Below, in pieces: positions 23,528-32,957 of a stretch of 64,000 nt of DNA. Source of the stretch: Allokutzneria multivorans. Lineage in GTDB: Bacteria > Actinomycetota > Actinomycetes > Mycobacteriales > Pseudonocardiaceae. The notes under the pieces are model-generated. The model was given only the letters and a program-made list of their open reading frames with translations, did not search any database and had not been told where the DNA came from. The position numbers were made by a program, and so were the translations under genes. The stretch is from contig NZ_BAABAL010000004.1 in NCBI RefSeq assembly GCF_039537405.1, positions 248,001-312,000 of the forward strand. The letters run 5' to 3'. The first letter of the stretch is position 1; each line of letters opens with the position of its first letter.

Positions 23528-24768
23528 CTCAACGCTTTCCTCGTGCTGACGGGAAATTCGGCGCGCACCCGGAAGCCGCCGCCAACGGGGCCGGCTTCGA
23601 AGGCGCCACCTGCGGCGTGCACCCGCTCCTGGACGCCGCGCAGTCCGACCCCGGCGCCGGGGACAGCCGGCCGGTCCTCGGCGACGCCGCCGTCGTCCTC
23701 GACGAGGACCACCAACGCCTCCGGCGTGCGCTCGACCGTGATGGCGACCTCGGGGCGGGAGCCCGCGTGCTTGACGCTGTTGGTCAACGCTTCCTGGACG
23801 AGGCGGTACGCCGCCACGCCCGCGCTCGGCGTCAGGACCGTGGCGGGACCGCGCTCGGTGAGCCGGACGTCGACGCCTGTCGCGCGCACCCGTTCCACCA
23901 ACGCCGGAAGTTCCGCGAGCGAGGGCGTCGAGGCTTCTCGTGGAGTGGCGCCGCGCAGCACCTGAAGCGTGCCTCGCATGTCCGCCAAGGCTTCCCGGGC
24001 CGCGTCGGCGATGACGGACAGCGCTTGGGCCGCGCGCTCCGGCGACTTGGCGGCGATGGCCGATCCGCCCTCGGCCTGGCGCACGATGACCGCGAGCGAG
24101 TGCGCGACGATGTCGTGCATGTCCCTGGCGATCCGCTGGCGCTCGTCGGCGGCCGCGCGCTCCACGGCCTCGGCCGCTTCCGCGGCCAAGCGCTGCCGCC
24201 GGTCGAACTGGAAGCGGCCCACGATCCACGCACCCGCCACCGCCGCGCCCAGCGCGAGCAGGGCCAGCAGCAGGGTGAGCCACCCGGCGGGCAGCGCACC
24301 GTAGGCCGTCGCCGTCTTCGCCGTGCACAACAACGCTCCGGCAAGGCCGACCCCGAGCGCGAGCAGGCTCGTGCGCCGACGGCAACGCGCGGCGACAGCG
24401 TGCAAGTGCACCAGGAAGACCGCCGAGGACGGTATGAAGAACAGCGCGATCTCCATGTGCTCGCCCGACCCCAGCAGCCCGAGCTCGTCGGGCCGCACCA
24501 CCGCGTTCGGCAGCGCGACGGTCACCGCCATCGCCGAGCTGGCGAGCAGGAACCCGACCTCCGGAGCGATCCGCCGCAGCGCGACGGTGGCGGTCACCAC
24601 GGCTCCGCAGATCCCCGCGACCCACAGGCTCCAGTCGCGCGTCTGAGCCGCTTCGAGGATGGAGAGCGAGGTCGGGCCCACGATCGCGGCGATGACCACG
24701 GCGAGCACCGCGTCCGGGACGACCGGGCGTGCCCGCACCCACCGATCGGCGCGGTCGGACCAGGTCAC
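23524..24768 (-). CDS. Sensor histidine kinase (HisKA_3 type)
   Basis: A 414-aa kinase from the GTG at 24768 (VTWSDRADRW). The N-terminal half has several transmembrane helices without a large extracellular loop. DERQRIARDMHDIVAHSLAV holds the phosphorylated His, VQEALTNSVKHAG is the N box and VEDDGG...GLRGVQERVHAAGG the G box. Residues upstream of this start in the same frame look non-coding. It overlaps the response regulator by four bases. Kinases of this form often sense membrane or cell-wall stress. Confidence 0.93.
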   Translation of the reverse strand: MTWSDRADRWVRARPVVPDAVLAVVIAAIVGPTSLSILEAAQTRDWSLWVAGICGAVVTATVALRRIAPEVGFLLASSAMAVTVALPNAVVRPDELGLLGSGEHMEIALFFIPSSAVFLVHLHAVAARCRRRTSLLALGVGLAGALLCTAKTATAYGALPAGWLTLLLALLALGAAVAGAWIVGRFQFDRRQRLAAEAAEAVERAAADERQRIARDMHDIVAHSLAVIVRQAEGGSAIAAKSPERAAQALSVIADAAREALADMRGTLQVLRGATPREASTPSLAELPALVERVRATGVDVRLTERGPATVLTPSAGVAAYRLVQEALTNSVKHAGSRPEVAITVERTPEALVVLVEDDGGVAEDRPAVPGAGVGLRGVQERVHAAGGAFEAGPVGGGFRVRAEFPVSTRKALR

Positions 24769-24888
24769 GGCGCGATCGTATCCCCAAGCCGCTCCGCACG
24801 CTCCTGCGAGGGCAGTGCTGCTACGCTCGGCGGCGATGGTTACCCACATGTGCAGATCGGGGGTTCCGTTCGCCAAAGGTGAGTGCTG

Positions 24889-26157
24889 ATGCACCCTTTG
24901 ACCGCGAATGAGAACGACCGACTTCTTCTCTGGTCGCACGTGCGCGAGTTCGCCGTGCCGACGTCGATGATCGAGTCAGCGACCGCCCGCCGGACAGCGG
25001 GTGACTGGGCCGGGGCCTGCGCCGCCGCCCGGGTCGACGTGGATCTGAACCTGCGAGCCCTGGGCCGTGCCCGTGGCGCGCACTTCGCGGCGCGAATCCG
25101 CGCTGATCTGCGACATCTGGCTCCCGACCTGCTCCGCTGGCACTTCCCGCGAACGGCTCCGGACGGCTTGCTGAGGCCAGGGCTCACCGTGGCCCTGGCG
25201 AAGTACTACCCGGACAGCGACGATCCTGGCAGCGGCGACCCGGTTCACCTGGTGGCGCGAACGCCGCCCGCCTGGGCCGAAGCAGGTCAGCGCATCAGCC
25301 TCGCGCTGTGGGAGCGGTCGGGAGCCGGAGCGCACCCGCATCCCCATCCCGACCGGCGGTTCCGCCTCGACCTGCACCGCCACCTGTGGGACGCGCGCAG
25401 GACCGGTGAGCTGGCAGAGCGGTCCGGGGGTGAACAGCACTGGCCAGCTGAGGCAGAGTTGTTGCTGCGCAAGGAGAACTGCGCGGAGCGCGTAGTCGTG
25501 GTGCGGCTCGGTTCCCGGCGTCGCGTGGTACTGAACCTGGAAGCGCCGGGTGAAACTCCCGGGCGCGGGTCACGCCTGTGGCCGGTTCTGCCGGACGCGG
25601 CGACCTGGGTTCTGCCCGACCTTGAGCTGCTCCGTGCGGGGTTGATCGACGCAGACGGACTGCACCCGCTCGTCGCGGCCGCGCTCGTTCCGGACCACCG
25701 GCCAGCCGGTGCGCGCCGAGAAGGCGTTGCGGGCCAACGCCTTGTCGACTGCCGCGGCTCCACACACCGGATCGCCGTGGTGGACGGAGTGCTGACCCCG
25801 CTGGACCACGACTCCGACGAGATCCGCCGCGAGGAACTCCTCTTCGCGTTCGGGGGCCCTCCGTTGCCGTGCCTGCGCGTGATCGATGAGACACACCGAC
25901 GTCCGGAAGGTCTCGTCGACATCCGTGCGCGGCTCGACCACGGCGACACAGCCGGTGCGCTCGCCGTCGTTGAAAGCTTGCTCGGGTCGGATGTGTTGCT
26001 GCGCAACGGTTCCCTCCGCGACGAACTTGAGAGAGCGGTGCGCCACAAGGTGGTGCACGGGCTGTACCGAGCCGGACTGACCGGGCTCGGCCCGACTCCG
26101 CGAAACCGGGTCTCCCGCGTTCGCTCCCGTCTGCGCCACGCGTACTCCTCCTGCTGA
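24889..26157 (+). CDS. Unknown protein of a MoxR-VWA system
   Basis: A 422-aa soluble protein whose ATG at 24889 follows AAAGGTGAG at 24875-24883. It has no recognised domain; readable features are an N-terminal segment TARRTAGDWAGACAAARVDV, a central His-rich AHPHPHPDRRF and Arg-rich C-terminus. It lies 35 bp upstream of a MoxR ATPase and is in the position of the variable first gene of such operons, so it may be the substrate, sensor or effector of the system. Function not assigned. Confidence 0.8.
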   Translation: MHPLTANENDRLLLWSHVREFAVPTSMIESATARRTAGDWAGACAAARVDVDLNLRALGRARGAHFAARIRADLRHLAPDLLRWHFPRTAPDGLLRPGLTVALAKYYPDSDDPGSGDPVHLVARTPPAWAEAGQRISLALWERSGAGAHPHPHPDRRFRLDLHRHLWDARRTGELAERSGGEQHWPAEAELLLRKENCAERVVVVRLGSRRRVVLNLEAPGETPGRGSRLWPVLPDAATWVLPDLELLRAGLIDADGLHPLVAAALVPDHRPAGARREGVAGQRLVDCRGSTHRIAVVDGVLTPLDHDSDEIRREELLFAFGGPPLPCLRVIDETHRRPEGLVDIRARLDHGDTAGALAVVESLLGSDVLLRNGSLRDELERAVRHKVVHGLYRAGLTGLGPTPRNRVSRVRSRLRHAYSSC

Positions 26158-26192
26158 CACACCCCTGCCTCGACTTCCCAAGGTGATCAAAC

Positions 26193-27407
26193 ATGCCTCT
26201 GCCTGCCCCTGTCCGACAGCTGGACGTCGCCGCCGACCTGCTCGCCCTGCTGGGCGACTCGACCACCGAGCCGCGAGCCGACGCGCAACTGGAAGCCTTG
26301 ACGCTGGCCGTTTCCGCCGATCTCCCCGTGCTGCTGTGGGGCGAGCCGGGGATCGGCAAGACCGCTGCGCTCAACCAGCTCGCCGACGAGCTCGAACTAC
26401 CGCTGACGACGGTGATCGCCAGCGTGCACGAACCGTCCGACTTCTCCGGCCTCCCCGTGGTCGGGGACAACCCCGCCGAACAAGGCGTTCCGATGGCCCC
26501 ACCGGACTGGGCGGTGCGCCTGGTCCGCGCGGGCGAGGGACTGCTGTTCCTCGACGAGCTGTCCACCGCGCCGCCCGCGGTCCAGGCCGCGCTGCTGCGC
26601 GTGGTGCTGGAGCGGCGGATCGGTGCCCTGACGCTCCCGCCGGGCGTGCGGATCGTGGCGGCGGCCAATCCGCGTTCCTCCGCCGCTGACGGTTGGGAGC
26701 TGAGTCCGCCGCTGGCCAACCGCTTCGTCCACCTCCTGTGGGCGCACGACCACGACGTCGTGGTGCGCGGGCTTGGCGGGACCTGGCCGCGAGCGGTGCT
26801 GCCGAAGCTGGCCCCGGATCGCTTGTCCGATGCGGTTTCCTTCGCGCGCAGGGCAGTGTGCGAGCTGCTCGCCGTTCGGCCGAATCTCGTGCACCAACTC
26901 CCCAAGACCGAGGCCCGGCGCGGTGGGCCGTGGCCTTCGCCGCGCACCTGGGACATGACGCTGCGGCTGATCGCTTTCGCCACCGCGGCGGGCTCCTCTC
27001 GGGAGGTGCTGTCCATGCTGGTGCGGGGCACTGTGGGGGACGGGCCGGGCCTGGAGTTGTTGGCCAGCATGGATCGCATGGATCTGCCGAACCCCGAGAC
27101 GTTGCTCGCGGACCCCTCGGCGGCGGTGCTGCCCGAGCGCGGCGACCTGCGGCAGACGGTGCTCGACGGGGTGGTGGAGGCGGTGCGCAAGCGACCGGAG
27201 CTGGCCAGGTGGAACGCGGCGTGGGCATTGCTGGTGCGGGCCTTGGAGACTGGAGCCCCTGACCTCGTCGTGGTTCCGGCGTCCACGCTCGCCGCGCTCC
27301 GCCGCGACGACTGGGAGGTTCCGGCGGCGATCGAGCGGCTGGCCGGGGTCGTGTCGCTGTCGCAGCGAGCTGACCGAGCGGCGATCGCCACGGGTGCCAG
27401 CCGATGA
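26193..27407 (+). CDS. MoxR-family AAA+ ATPase
   Basis: A 404-aa AAA+ protein. Walker A is WGEPGIGKTAAL, Walker B is GLLFLDELSTAPPAVQAALL, and RIVAAANPRSSAADGWELSP holds sensor 1. These are the markers of MoxR/RavA-type ATPases, which act as chaperones that remodel or activate partner proteins. Its stop overlaps the start of the VWA/metallopeptidase gene (ATGA), so the two are made together. The partnership with a VWA protein is the norm for the family. Confidence 0.92.
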   Translation: MPLPAPVRQLDVAADLLALLGDSTTEPRADAQLEALTLAVSADLPVLLWGEPGIGKTAALNQLADELELPLTTVIASVHEPSDFSGLPVVGDNPAEQGVPMAPPDWAVRLVRAGEGLLFLDELSTAPPAVQAALLRVVLERRIGALTLPPGVRIVAAANPRSSAADGWELSPPLANRFVHLLWAHDHDVVVRGLGGTWPRAVLPKLAPDRLSDAVSFARRAVCELLAVRPNLVHQLPKTEARRGGPWPSPRTWDMTLRLIAFATAAGSSREVLSMLVRGTVGDGPGLELLASMDRMDLPNPETLLADPSAAVLPERGDLRQTVLDGVVEAVRKRPELARWNAAWALLVRALETGAPDLVVVPASTLAALRRDDWEVPAAIERLAGVVSLSQRADRAAIATGASR

Positions 27408-28633
27408 CGCTGGGGGACTTGGACGAGGAGAAGCTCTTCGCCGCGCGGCTGCACGCCGTCAGGAGTCGGCCGTACCTGGCGACGGCGTTGTTCGCCCTGC
27501 ACGTGGTGGAGTCGCGGCACGTGCCGACGATGGCCGTTGACCGCCACTGGCGCTGCTACGTCTCACCGGCGTTCGTGGACCGCACGTCGCTGGAGGACTT
27601 GGCGGGGGTGTGGGTGCACGAGGTCTCGCACCTGCTGCGCGACCACCACGGCCGCAGTGATCGGTTCGCCGTCGAGCACGAACTGAGCGGGCGGGGCGAG
27701 CGGCTGCGGATGAACATCGCCGCGGACTTCGAGATCAACGACGACATCTACGACGAGGACCTGGCGCGACCCGAGGGGGCCGTGGTGCCGGGGATGCTCA
27801 GCCTGCACGAGGGGGAGCTGTTGGAGGACTACCTCCGCCAGTTCCGCCTCGGGCCTTACACCGACCAGTTCGCCTGGCTGGACTGCGGCAGCGGCGCGGA
27901 CGGGCTGGAACGCGGATGGGACCTGGGAGCCGACGGCGCGCACGGGCTCACCGAGGAGGAGCGCGACGCTGTCCGTTTCCGTGTGGCACAAGGCATCACG
28001 GCCGCCCCAGGGAGCGTTCCGCAGGGCTGGAAGCGCTGGGCCGAGGAGGCCTTCCACCCGCCGCAGCCGTGGCGGGAGCTGTTGGGCGCGGCGATCCGCA
28101 CTGCGGTCTCCGGTCCCGGCGTCGGCGAGGACTACACCTACGGGCGCCCTTCTCGCCGGTCCGCCGGTCTGCCCGGCGTCGTGCTTCCGAGCCTGCGGCG
28201 CAAGCCACCTCGCGTCCGCGTCATCGTCGACACCTCAGGCTCGGTCAGCGACTCTGAGCTGGGCAGCGCCCTCGTCGAGATCGCCGCGATCGTCCGCGCC
28301 GTCGGCGGCCGCCGCGATCTCGTCTCGGTGCTGTCCTGCGACGCCGCCGCCCACGTCACGCACTCGCTGTGCCACGCGGAAGGAATCCCGTTGGTGGGAG
28401 GTGGTGGCACGGATCTGCGCGCGGGCTTCGCCACGGCGCTGCGCACGAGCCCCCGCCCGGACGTCGTCGTGGTCCTGACCGACGGCCAAACCCCTTGGCC
28501 CGAAGCACAACCGGCTTGCCGGACGGTCGTCGGCCTGTTCCCACGACCGCCGTGGACACACGAGGACGACTACCAGGCGAACAGGCCGCCCTCGTGGGCG
28601 CGGGTGGTCACCATTGGAGGCGGTACAGGCTGA
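27404..28633 (+). CDS. Metallopeptidase-like and VWA-like two-domain protein
   Basis: A 409-aa protein. The N-terminal putative metallopeptidase domain (DUF2201-like) has HEVSHLLRDHHGR, a HExxH zinc motif near residue 71. The C-terminal VWA-like domain shows the MIDAS residues: DTSGSVSDSE, the Thr of GGGGTDLRAGF, and LTDGQTPWP. In such systems the AAA+ ATPase acts on the VWA protein. The 3' end overlaps the convergent methyltransferase gene by 26 bp. Confidence 0.88.
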   Translation: MTLGDLDEEKLFAARLHAVRSRPYLATALFALHVVESRHVPTMAVDRHWRCYVSPAFVDRTSLEDLAGVWVHEVSHLLRDHHGRSDRFAVEHELSGRGERLRMNIAADFEINDDIYDEDLARPEGAVVPGMLSLHEGELLEDYLRQFRLGPYTDQFAWLDCGSGADGLERGWDLGADGAHGLTEEERDAVRFRVAQGITAAPGSVPQGWKRWAEEAFHPPQPWRELLGAAIRTAVSGPGVGEDYTYGRPSRRSAGLPGVVLPSLRRKPPRVRVIVDTSGSVSDSELGSALVEIAAIVRAVGGRRDLVSVLSCDAAAHVTHSLCHAEGIPLVGGGGTDLRAGFATALRTSPRPDVVVVLTDGQTPWPEAQPACRTVVGLFPRPPWTHEDDYQANRPPSWARVVTIGGGTG

Positions 28634-29432
28634 GCATGTTGCGCAGCGCGGGAATCCGGCCGAACACGCGGGTGGCCAGGCGCCCGGCCAGCGTCGTCGA
28701 CACGACGAAGCCCTCCAGGTCGAAGGCGTTGAGCGCGACGGCGCAGCGCAGGTCCGGGTGGATCGACTCCAGCTCCTGCGGGCCGTCGATCGCCCAGTCC
28801 AGGCGCGCCCCGCTCATCTTGATCGCTTTGGCGCGCTTGGAGAGTTTGACCCCGGTCGCGCTGAGCGAGTCGAAGACCAAGGCTCCGCTGGGGAAGTGTT
28901 CGACCAGGCGCCGGAACAGGAGCCTTCCGTCGGCGGTGTCGAGGTACATGGTCAGCCCTTCGGCGACCACGAGCACCGGCCCGTCGGCGGGCACCTCGGC
29001 GAGCCAGTCCGGATCGGTCACCGAGGTGCCGAGCGCGGTGTAGTCGCCCGGGGGCGCCGGGACCAGGTTCTTCCTGAGCGCGATGATCTCCGGGTAGTCC
29101 ACGTCGATCCAGCGCACGTCCTGGCCGTGCTCGACGCGGTGGGCGCGGCTGTCCAGCCCGCACGCGAGGTGCAGCACGGTCGTGACGGGGTTGGCGGCCA
29201 GGAACTCGCGGGCCAGCACGTCGATGTGGGCCGCTCTGATCGCGACGGCGGACTCGTCACCGGGGCGCAGCCCGACGTTGCCGAAGTCGACCTCGAAGTC
29301 CGGGTCGGCTTCGATCGCGCGCATCGTGGCGAGCGCGTGCTGGTCGCCGAGGAACGGCTTGTCGGCCAAGGCGTCCATCGCCCTGCCGTAGAGCGTGGTG
29401 AGCAGCGTCGCCTGCACGCCGGTCAGCTTCAT
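28608..29432 (-). CDS. LCM-family SAM-dependent methyltransferase
   Basis: A 274-aa methyltransferase of the leucine-carboxyl-methyltransferase (Ppm1/Tcmp) family. VLHLACGLDSRAHRVEHG is the SAM-binding motif I, DVDYPEIIALRK the acidic motif II region, and VVAEGLTMYLDTADGRLLF a family hallmark. In actinomycetes such enzymes methylate polyketides and other carboxylates or hydroxyls. The substrate is unknown; no biosynthetic cluster surrounds it. Confidence 0.92.
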   Translation of the reverse strand: MKLTGVQATLLTTLYGRAMDALADKPFLGDQHALATMRAIEADPDFEVDFGNVGLRPGDESAVAIRAAHIDVLAREFLAANPVTTVLHLACGLDSRAHRVEHGQDVRWIDVDYPEIIALRKNLVPAPPGDYTALGTSVTDPDWLAEVPADGPVLVVAEGLTMYLDTADGRLLFRRLVEHFPSGALVFDSLSATGVKLSKRAKAIKMSGARLDWAIDGPQELESIHPDLRCAVALNAFDLEGFVVSTTLAGRLATRVFGRIPALRNMLSLYRLQW

Positions 29433-29722
29433 GGTTCTCCATCACGATCGCCGGAGCGCGGAGCATACGCACAACTCTCCGGAGGAGTTGTGTCCCCTTT
29501 TCGCGCCTCACGACCGTCTCGAATGGACGATCCCGTGGGAGGGGTTGCCGCGTGCGCCTTGAACGCTTTGCGGCGCAACGATTATCGCCCAATGTGAGCA
29601 GGATTCCCGTTGGTGTGCAAAGGTTTGGAGTGCTCGGCGCCCAGTCCATCACCCTGAAGAAACTTGACAAGCTGGAAAATCTTCGAAGCGTCATGTGGAT
29701 CAGCTGGGGTTAGGGTGCAGCG

Positions 29723-30112
29723 ATGGAGCACTTCGTCGCCCCGGAACGCGCCGGGGACGCTGCCGCGCTGCGCTATTCCCATGGTGTGCGAGTGAACGGG
29801 CTGGTGCTCTTCTCCGGAGTGACCGGCACCCGGCCTGATGGCAGCGTCGCCGCCGATCCTCGGGCGCAGTTCGAGGACGCGTTCGTCCACCTGGGGTTCT
29901 CTCTCCGCGAGGCAGGGCTCGGGTTCGAGGACGTCGCCGAGATCACCACCTACCACGTCGGAGCGCGCGAACACCTCGATTGCTTCCTGGCGGTCAAGGA
30001 CCGGTTTCTGCGCGAGCCGTACCCGGCGTGGACGGCGATCGGGGTCAGCGAACTGCTCACCGAGGGCGCCCTGGTGGAGATCCGCGCCGTCGCGCGTGAC
30101 CCGAGCGCGTGA
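29723..30112 (+). CDS. RidA (YjgF/YER057c/UK114) family protein
   Basis: A 129-aa protein of the RidA superfamily: RYSHGVRVNGLVLFSGVTGT near the start, DVAEITTYHVG in the middle, and YPAWTAIGVSELLTEGALVE, where the conserved loop and the basic residue that anchors enamine or imine carboxylates would lie. It would deaminate reactive 2-aminoacrylate-like intermediates. The stop overlaps the start of a repeat protein gene. Confidence 0.9.
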   Translation: MEHFVAPERAGDAAALRYSHGVRVNGLVLFSGVTGTRPDGSVAADPRAQFEDAFVHLGFSLREAGLGFEDVAEITTYHVGAREHLDCFLAVKDRFLREPYPAWTAIGVSELLTEGALVEIRAVARDPSA

Positions 30113-30513
30113 TGGGCGATCGGCTCCAGGGGTACCGCCGCGTCCTCGAAGCGCGCGAGCCCGACACGTCGGCGGAGCGGCTCGGCGTGCTCGCGCTCGA
30201 CGAGATCCGCCCGGTTCGCTTGTGGACCGCGCGGAACCCCGCGACCCCGCCGACCGCCTTGGCCGGGCTCGCCGAGGACGAGGACGACACCGTGCGGTGG
30301 AACGCCTTGCTCAACCCGAATCTGCCCGACGCGGCGCTGCGCTCCCTCGCCCAGCGGGAGGAGGCGGAGAGCGGTGGGAGGTCTTTCATCGTTCGGTGTC
30401 TCGTCGTCCACCACCCCAACGCCTCCGCCGAGCTCCGGGATCAGCTCGTCGCCGCCGGAGCCTGTGAGTGCCCGCGCCCGTGCGGCCGGTACGCCTTCGA
30501 GTCCCGCCGCTGA
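30109..30513 (+). CDS. Helical-repeat (HEAT/LRV-like) protein
   Basis: A 134-aa protein with three consecutive helical repeats of about 24-30 residues (RPVRLWTARNPATPPTALAG, DTVRWNALLNPNLPDAALRS, FIVRCLVVHHPNASAELRDQ), which are typical of leucine-rich-repeat variant or HEAT-like folds. It ends in a CECPRPCG segment that could bind a metal. It starts with a GTG overlapping the RidA stop. Function unknown, possibly an adaptor. Confidence 0.75.
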   Translation: MMGDRLQGYRRVLEAREPDTSAERLGVLALDEIRPVRLWTARNPATPPTALAGLAEDEDDTVRWNALLNPNLPDAALRSLAQREEAESGGRSFIVRCLVVHHPNASAELRDQLVAAGACECPRPCGRYAFESRR

Positions 30514-30555
30514 TATCCGGGTGCCGATCGGGTCGGCGCGTGTCAGAGTCTGCGC

Positions 30556-31047
30556 GTGAGCTTCATGGACCTGCTCGTCGACTTCGCCAGGACCGGTCGG
30601 ATCGGGCCGCTGCACTGCGGGATGTCGTTGGCTGAGGCCGAAGATCTCCTCGGCCCCGGCCGCCCCCACCCCGCGATCGTCATGAAGGGGCCCGACATCA
30701 ACGGCTACCCCTACGGGTGGTCCGATCTGGACCTGTCCGTCACCCGGCGCACGGTCAGCAGGGTCCGCGTCCAGCTCTGGCCCGGCTCGACGGCGAAGCT
30801 CCCGCCGCTCGTGCTGCCCGACTCCGAGTCGTTCGAGGCCACCGTGCTCCGCGAGGACATGATCGCCGCCCTGGACGCCGCAGGCTGCGCCCACGAGGTC
30901 GACGAGCGCCTGACCTTCGGCACCCAGTCCGGCATCCTCACCCGGCCCGCCGGAGTGGGGATGATCTTCTGCCTCCCGGCTTCGAACACCGACGTCGCCG
31001 ATCACGAACGCTACTACCTCCACTCGATTCACAAGGACGCGAGCTGA
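30556..31047 (+). CDS. Hypothetical protein, immunity-like
   Basis: A 163-aa soluble protein starting with GTG at 30556. A Gly-Pro-rich IGPLHCGMSLAEAEDLLG opening and WSDLDLSVTRRTVSRVRVQL resemble small immunity- or sensor-type proteins of polymorphic toxin loci, but I cannot name a family. It begins 42 bp after the helical-repeat gene and may share its transcript. The convergent DUF222 gene ends 4 bp later. Confidence 0.7.
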   Translation: MSFMDLLVDFARTGRIGPLHCGMSLAEAEDLLGPGRPHPAIVMKGPDINGYPYGWSDLDLSVTRRTVSRVRVQLWPGSTAKLPPLVLPDSESFEATVLREDMIAALDAAGCAHEVDERLTFGTQSGILTRPAGVGMIFCLPASNTDVADHERYYLHSIHKDAS

Positions 31048-31050
31048 TCA

Positions 31051-32283
31051 CTACCTCCTGAGTCGTGGGTCGACCCGGATGTTGCGTCGAGGCTTCTGCT
31101 CCGGGTCCACCCAGGGTGGCGGGATGAAGTCCGGCCGCCCATCCTCAGCGAAGACGATCTTCCAGTCCTCCTGGTGGATCACATGGTGGTGGTGCGAGCA
31201 CAGCAACGTCATGTTGTTCAGGTCCGTCGGGCCTTGATGCTTGGTCCAGTACAAGACGTGATGAGCCTCGGTCCACGCCGGGGGCCGATCACATCCCGGG
31301 AACGCGCACCCCTTGTCCCGCACCGCCAACGCTCTCCGTAGAGGCGGGGGCGCTGTCCGCGTGGTGCGACCGTAGTTGAGCGGAACACCCTCCTCATCCA
31401 CTGTCACCGGGATGACCTCCGCATCACAGCAGAGCTGCCGGATAAGTGTCGCGGTGGCTTCGCCATCCCAGTCCGTGTGCCCGGACCCGGTCTCGTCCCG
31501 GACATCCTTCGCGCGGACGGTGACTACGACCTGAGGACGCACCCCACCACTGGCCGGGAGATCCTTCGTCGCCATCGCAACGGTGATCAACTCACACAAG
31601 CCATCGGCATAACGCTGCTCCGTGGTGCGCGGATCCTTCTCACCCCCAACAGGACGAGGCTTCGACACCGCATGCAACGCTTCCTCCACCATCGCACCCT
31701 CCAAGGGCGGGAGGCAGCCGGTGAACATCAACCACCCGTGCTGGTTCTTACTCATCCGCAACGACCGAGCCTTCACGCCCTCCTGCTCATCTTTGAACGC
31801 ACCATCCTGATCAAAGTACGACCGGACCCGTTTGCCCGCATACATCAGCTCTTGCGGGGTCATGTCCGGGGCGTAGTCCAGCAGGGTCTCCTCGGCCTTG
31901 GCCGCGACCTCAGCGGGGATGTTCTTGATGACATCAGAGATGATCAACGCGTGCTCACCGCTGAGCACCCCGGAGTACACCGCCTCCCGAGTCAACGGCA
32001 CGCGCGGCAGGTCATGCACCAACTTCGCACGACGCACCGCTTCACCCGGAGAAATCTTCAAGTGCGACCGCAGCAACGTCGACAAGCTCCTGCACCCTTG
32101 CGAGGTATGCAGGCCACGCTCCTCCGCATGGGTAGCGGCATCAGTTTTGACCGCTGTCACCAGATTCGAGAGCTTCTCCAGATCCGCAAGGAACTTCAAG
32201 TGCTGTTTCTCGGAGAGCGTATAGACGTCGTGTGCTTGAAGATGATCTAGCAAATGTGCCTGGAGTTCTGAGATATCCAACAT
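31051..32283 (-). CDS. DUF222/HNH endonuclease (13E12-type)
   Basis: A 410-aa protein. The N-terminal DUF222 domain is followed by an HNH nuclease: GCAFPGCDRPPAWTEAHHVL has the CxxC pair and catalytic HH, TDLNNMTLLCSHHHHVIHQ the metal and DNA part. The ATG at 32283 follows GGGAGGTGAAATC. Its base composition is visibly lower in GC than the neighbours (many AT-ending codons), which suggests transfer. Such proteins occur in multiple copies and are often associated with mobile DNA. Confidence 0.9.
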   Translation of the reverse strand: MLDISELQAHLLDHLQAHDVYTLSEKQHLKFLADLEKLSNLVTAVKTDAATHAEERGLHTSQGCRSLSTLLRSHLKISPGEAVRRAKLVHDLPRVPLTREAVYSGVLSGEHALIISDVIKNIPAEVAAKAEETLLDYAPDMTPQELMYAGKRVRSYFDQDGAFKDEQEGVKARSLRMSKNQHGWLMFTGCLPPLEGAMVEEALHAVSKPRPVGGEKDPRTTEQRYADGLCELITVAMATKDLPASGGVRPQVVVTVRAKDVRDETGSGHTDWDGEATATLIRQLCCDAEVIPVTVDEEGVPLNYGRTTRTAPPPLRRALAVRDKGCAFPGCDRPPAWTEAHHVLYWTKHQGPTDLNNMTLLCSHHHHVIHQEDWKIVFAEDGRPDFIPPPWVDPEQKPRRNIRVDPRLRR

Positions 32284-32527
32284 GATTTCACCTCCCCCCT
32301 GTTGGCTACCTCCAATTTTACAACGTTCTCCGGGAGCGTCAAATCCGTTGCAGGCTAAGGGAAAAGCCAACTTTCAGCCGCGAGCGAAACTGGGTCGGTT
32401 TTACCTGGGGTGCGCGTGCCATACGCTTCCCAGCGGGGCCGGGATCCATCCCGTGCCCGCCCGGCCTACTACGGCACGCGCAAGGGGCCCCAGGTCAAGC
32501 CGACCCCCACGCTGGAACCGACGCGAG

Positions 32528-32650
32528 CTGGAAGCCCAGCCGTCCCCCCGCTGGAAGTCCAGCCGTTCCCGGCTTGGAACCCCAGCCGTCCCCGACCTGG
32601 AAGTCCAGCCGTACCCGGCTTGGAACCCCAGCCGAGAACCCCAGCCACCC
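32528..32650. repeat. Degenerate 22-24 bp tandem repeats upstream of the HNH gene
   Basis: Five units related to CTGGAAGTCCAGCCGT-CCC start near 32528, 32551, 32575, 32597 and 32621, with unit lengths 22-24. The CTGGA-x-x-CCAG core is palindromic in three of them. The array lies between the HNH gene and an L7/L12-like gene. No gene is credible in 32284-32704. Confidence 0.7.
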
Positions 32651-32704
32651 CAAAACCCCAACCCCGCCACCGAACCGCTCGTACGGCGCGAACGACGGCC
32701 TGAG

Positions 32705-32947
32705 CTAGCCGGACGCCCGGACCTCGGCGTTCGCCCCGGCCTCCGCCAACCGGCGCCTCAGCTCATCAGCCCGGGATTTGCGCGTCGCTTCGACGAGCAG
32801 CACCGGCGTGTGCGCGATCTTCTCCCGCGCCTCCGCGATGCTCCAGCCCGTGGCTTCGCGAACGATCTGAAGGGTCGGTATCCGCGCCTCCGGGACGTCG
32901 AGCAGGAGCACGTCGAACTCATCGCATCCGTCTGCCACGATCTCCAC
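32705..32947 (-). CDS. L7/L12 C-terminal-domain-like small protein
   Basis: An 80-aa protein with a GTG start. Its last 50 residues (LQIVREATGWSIAEAREKIA, then LRRRLAEAGANAEVR) reproduce the ribosomal bL12 C-terminal domain, where VRELTGLGLKEAKDLVD and KLEEAGAKVEVK would stand. It lacks the N-terminal dimerisation domain, so it is a stand-alone L12-CTD-like fold, common in actinomycetes and of unknown role. A MITE copy begins 11 bp upstream. Confidence 0.75.
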   Translation of the reverse strand: MEIVADGCDEFDVLLLDVPEARIPTLQIVREATGWSIAEAREKIAHTPVLLVEATRKSRADELRRRLAEAGANAEVRASG

Positions 32948-32957
32948 CCCACCGATG

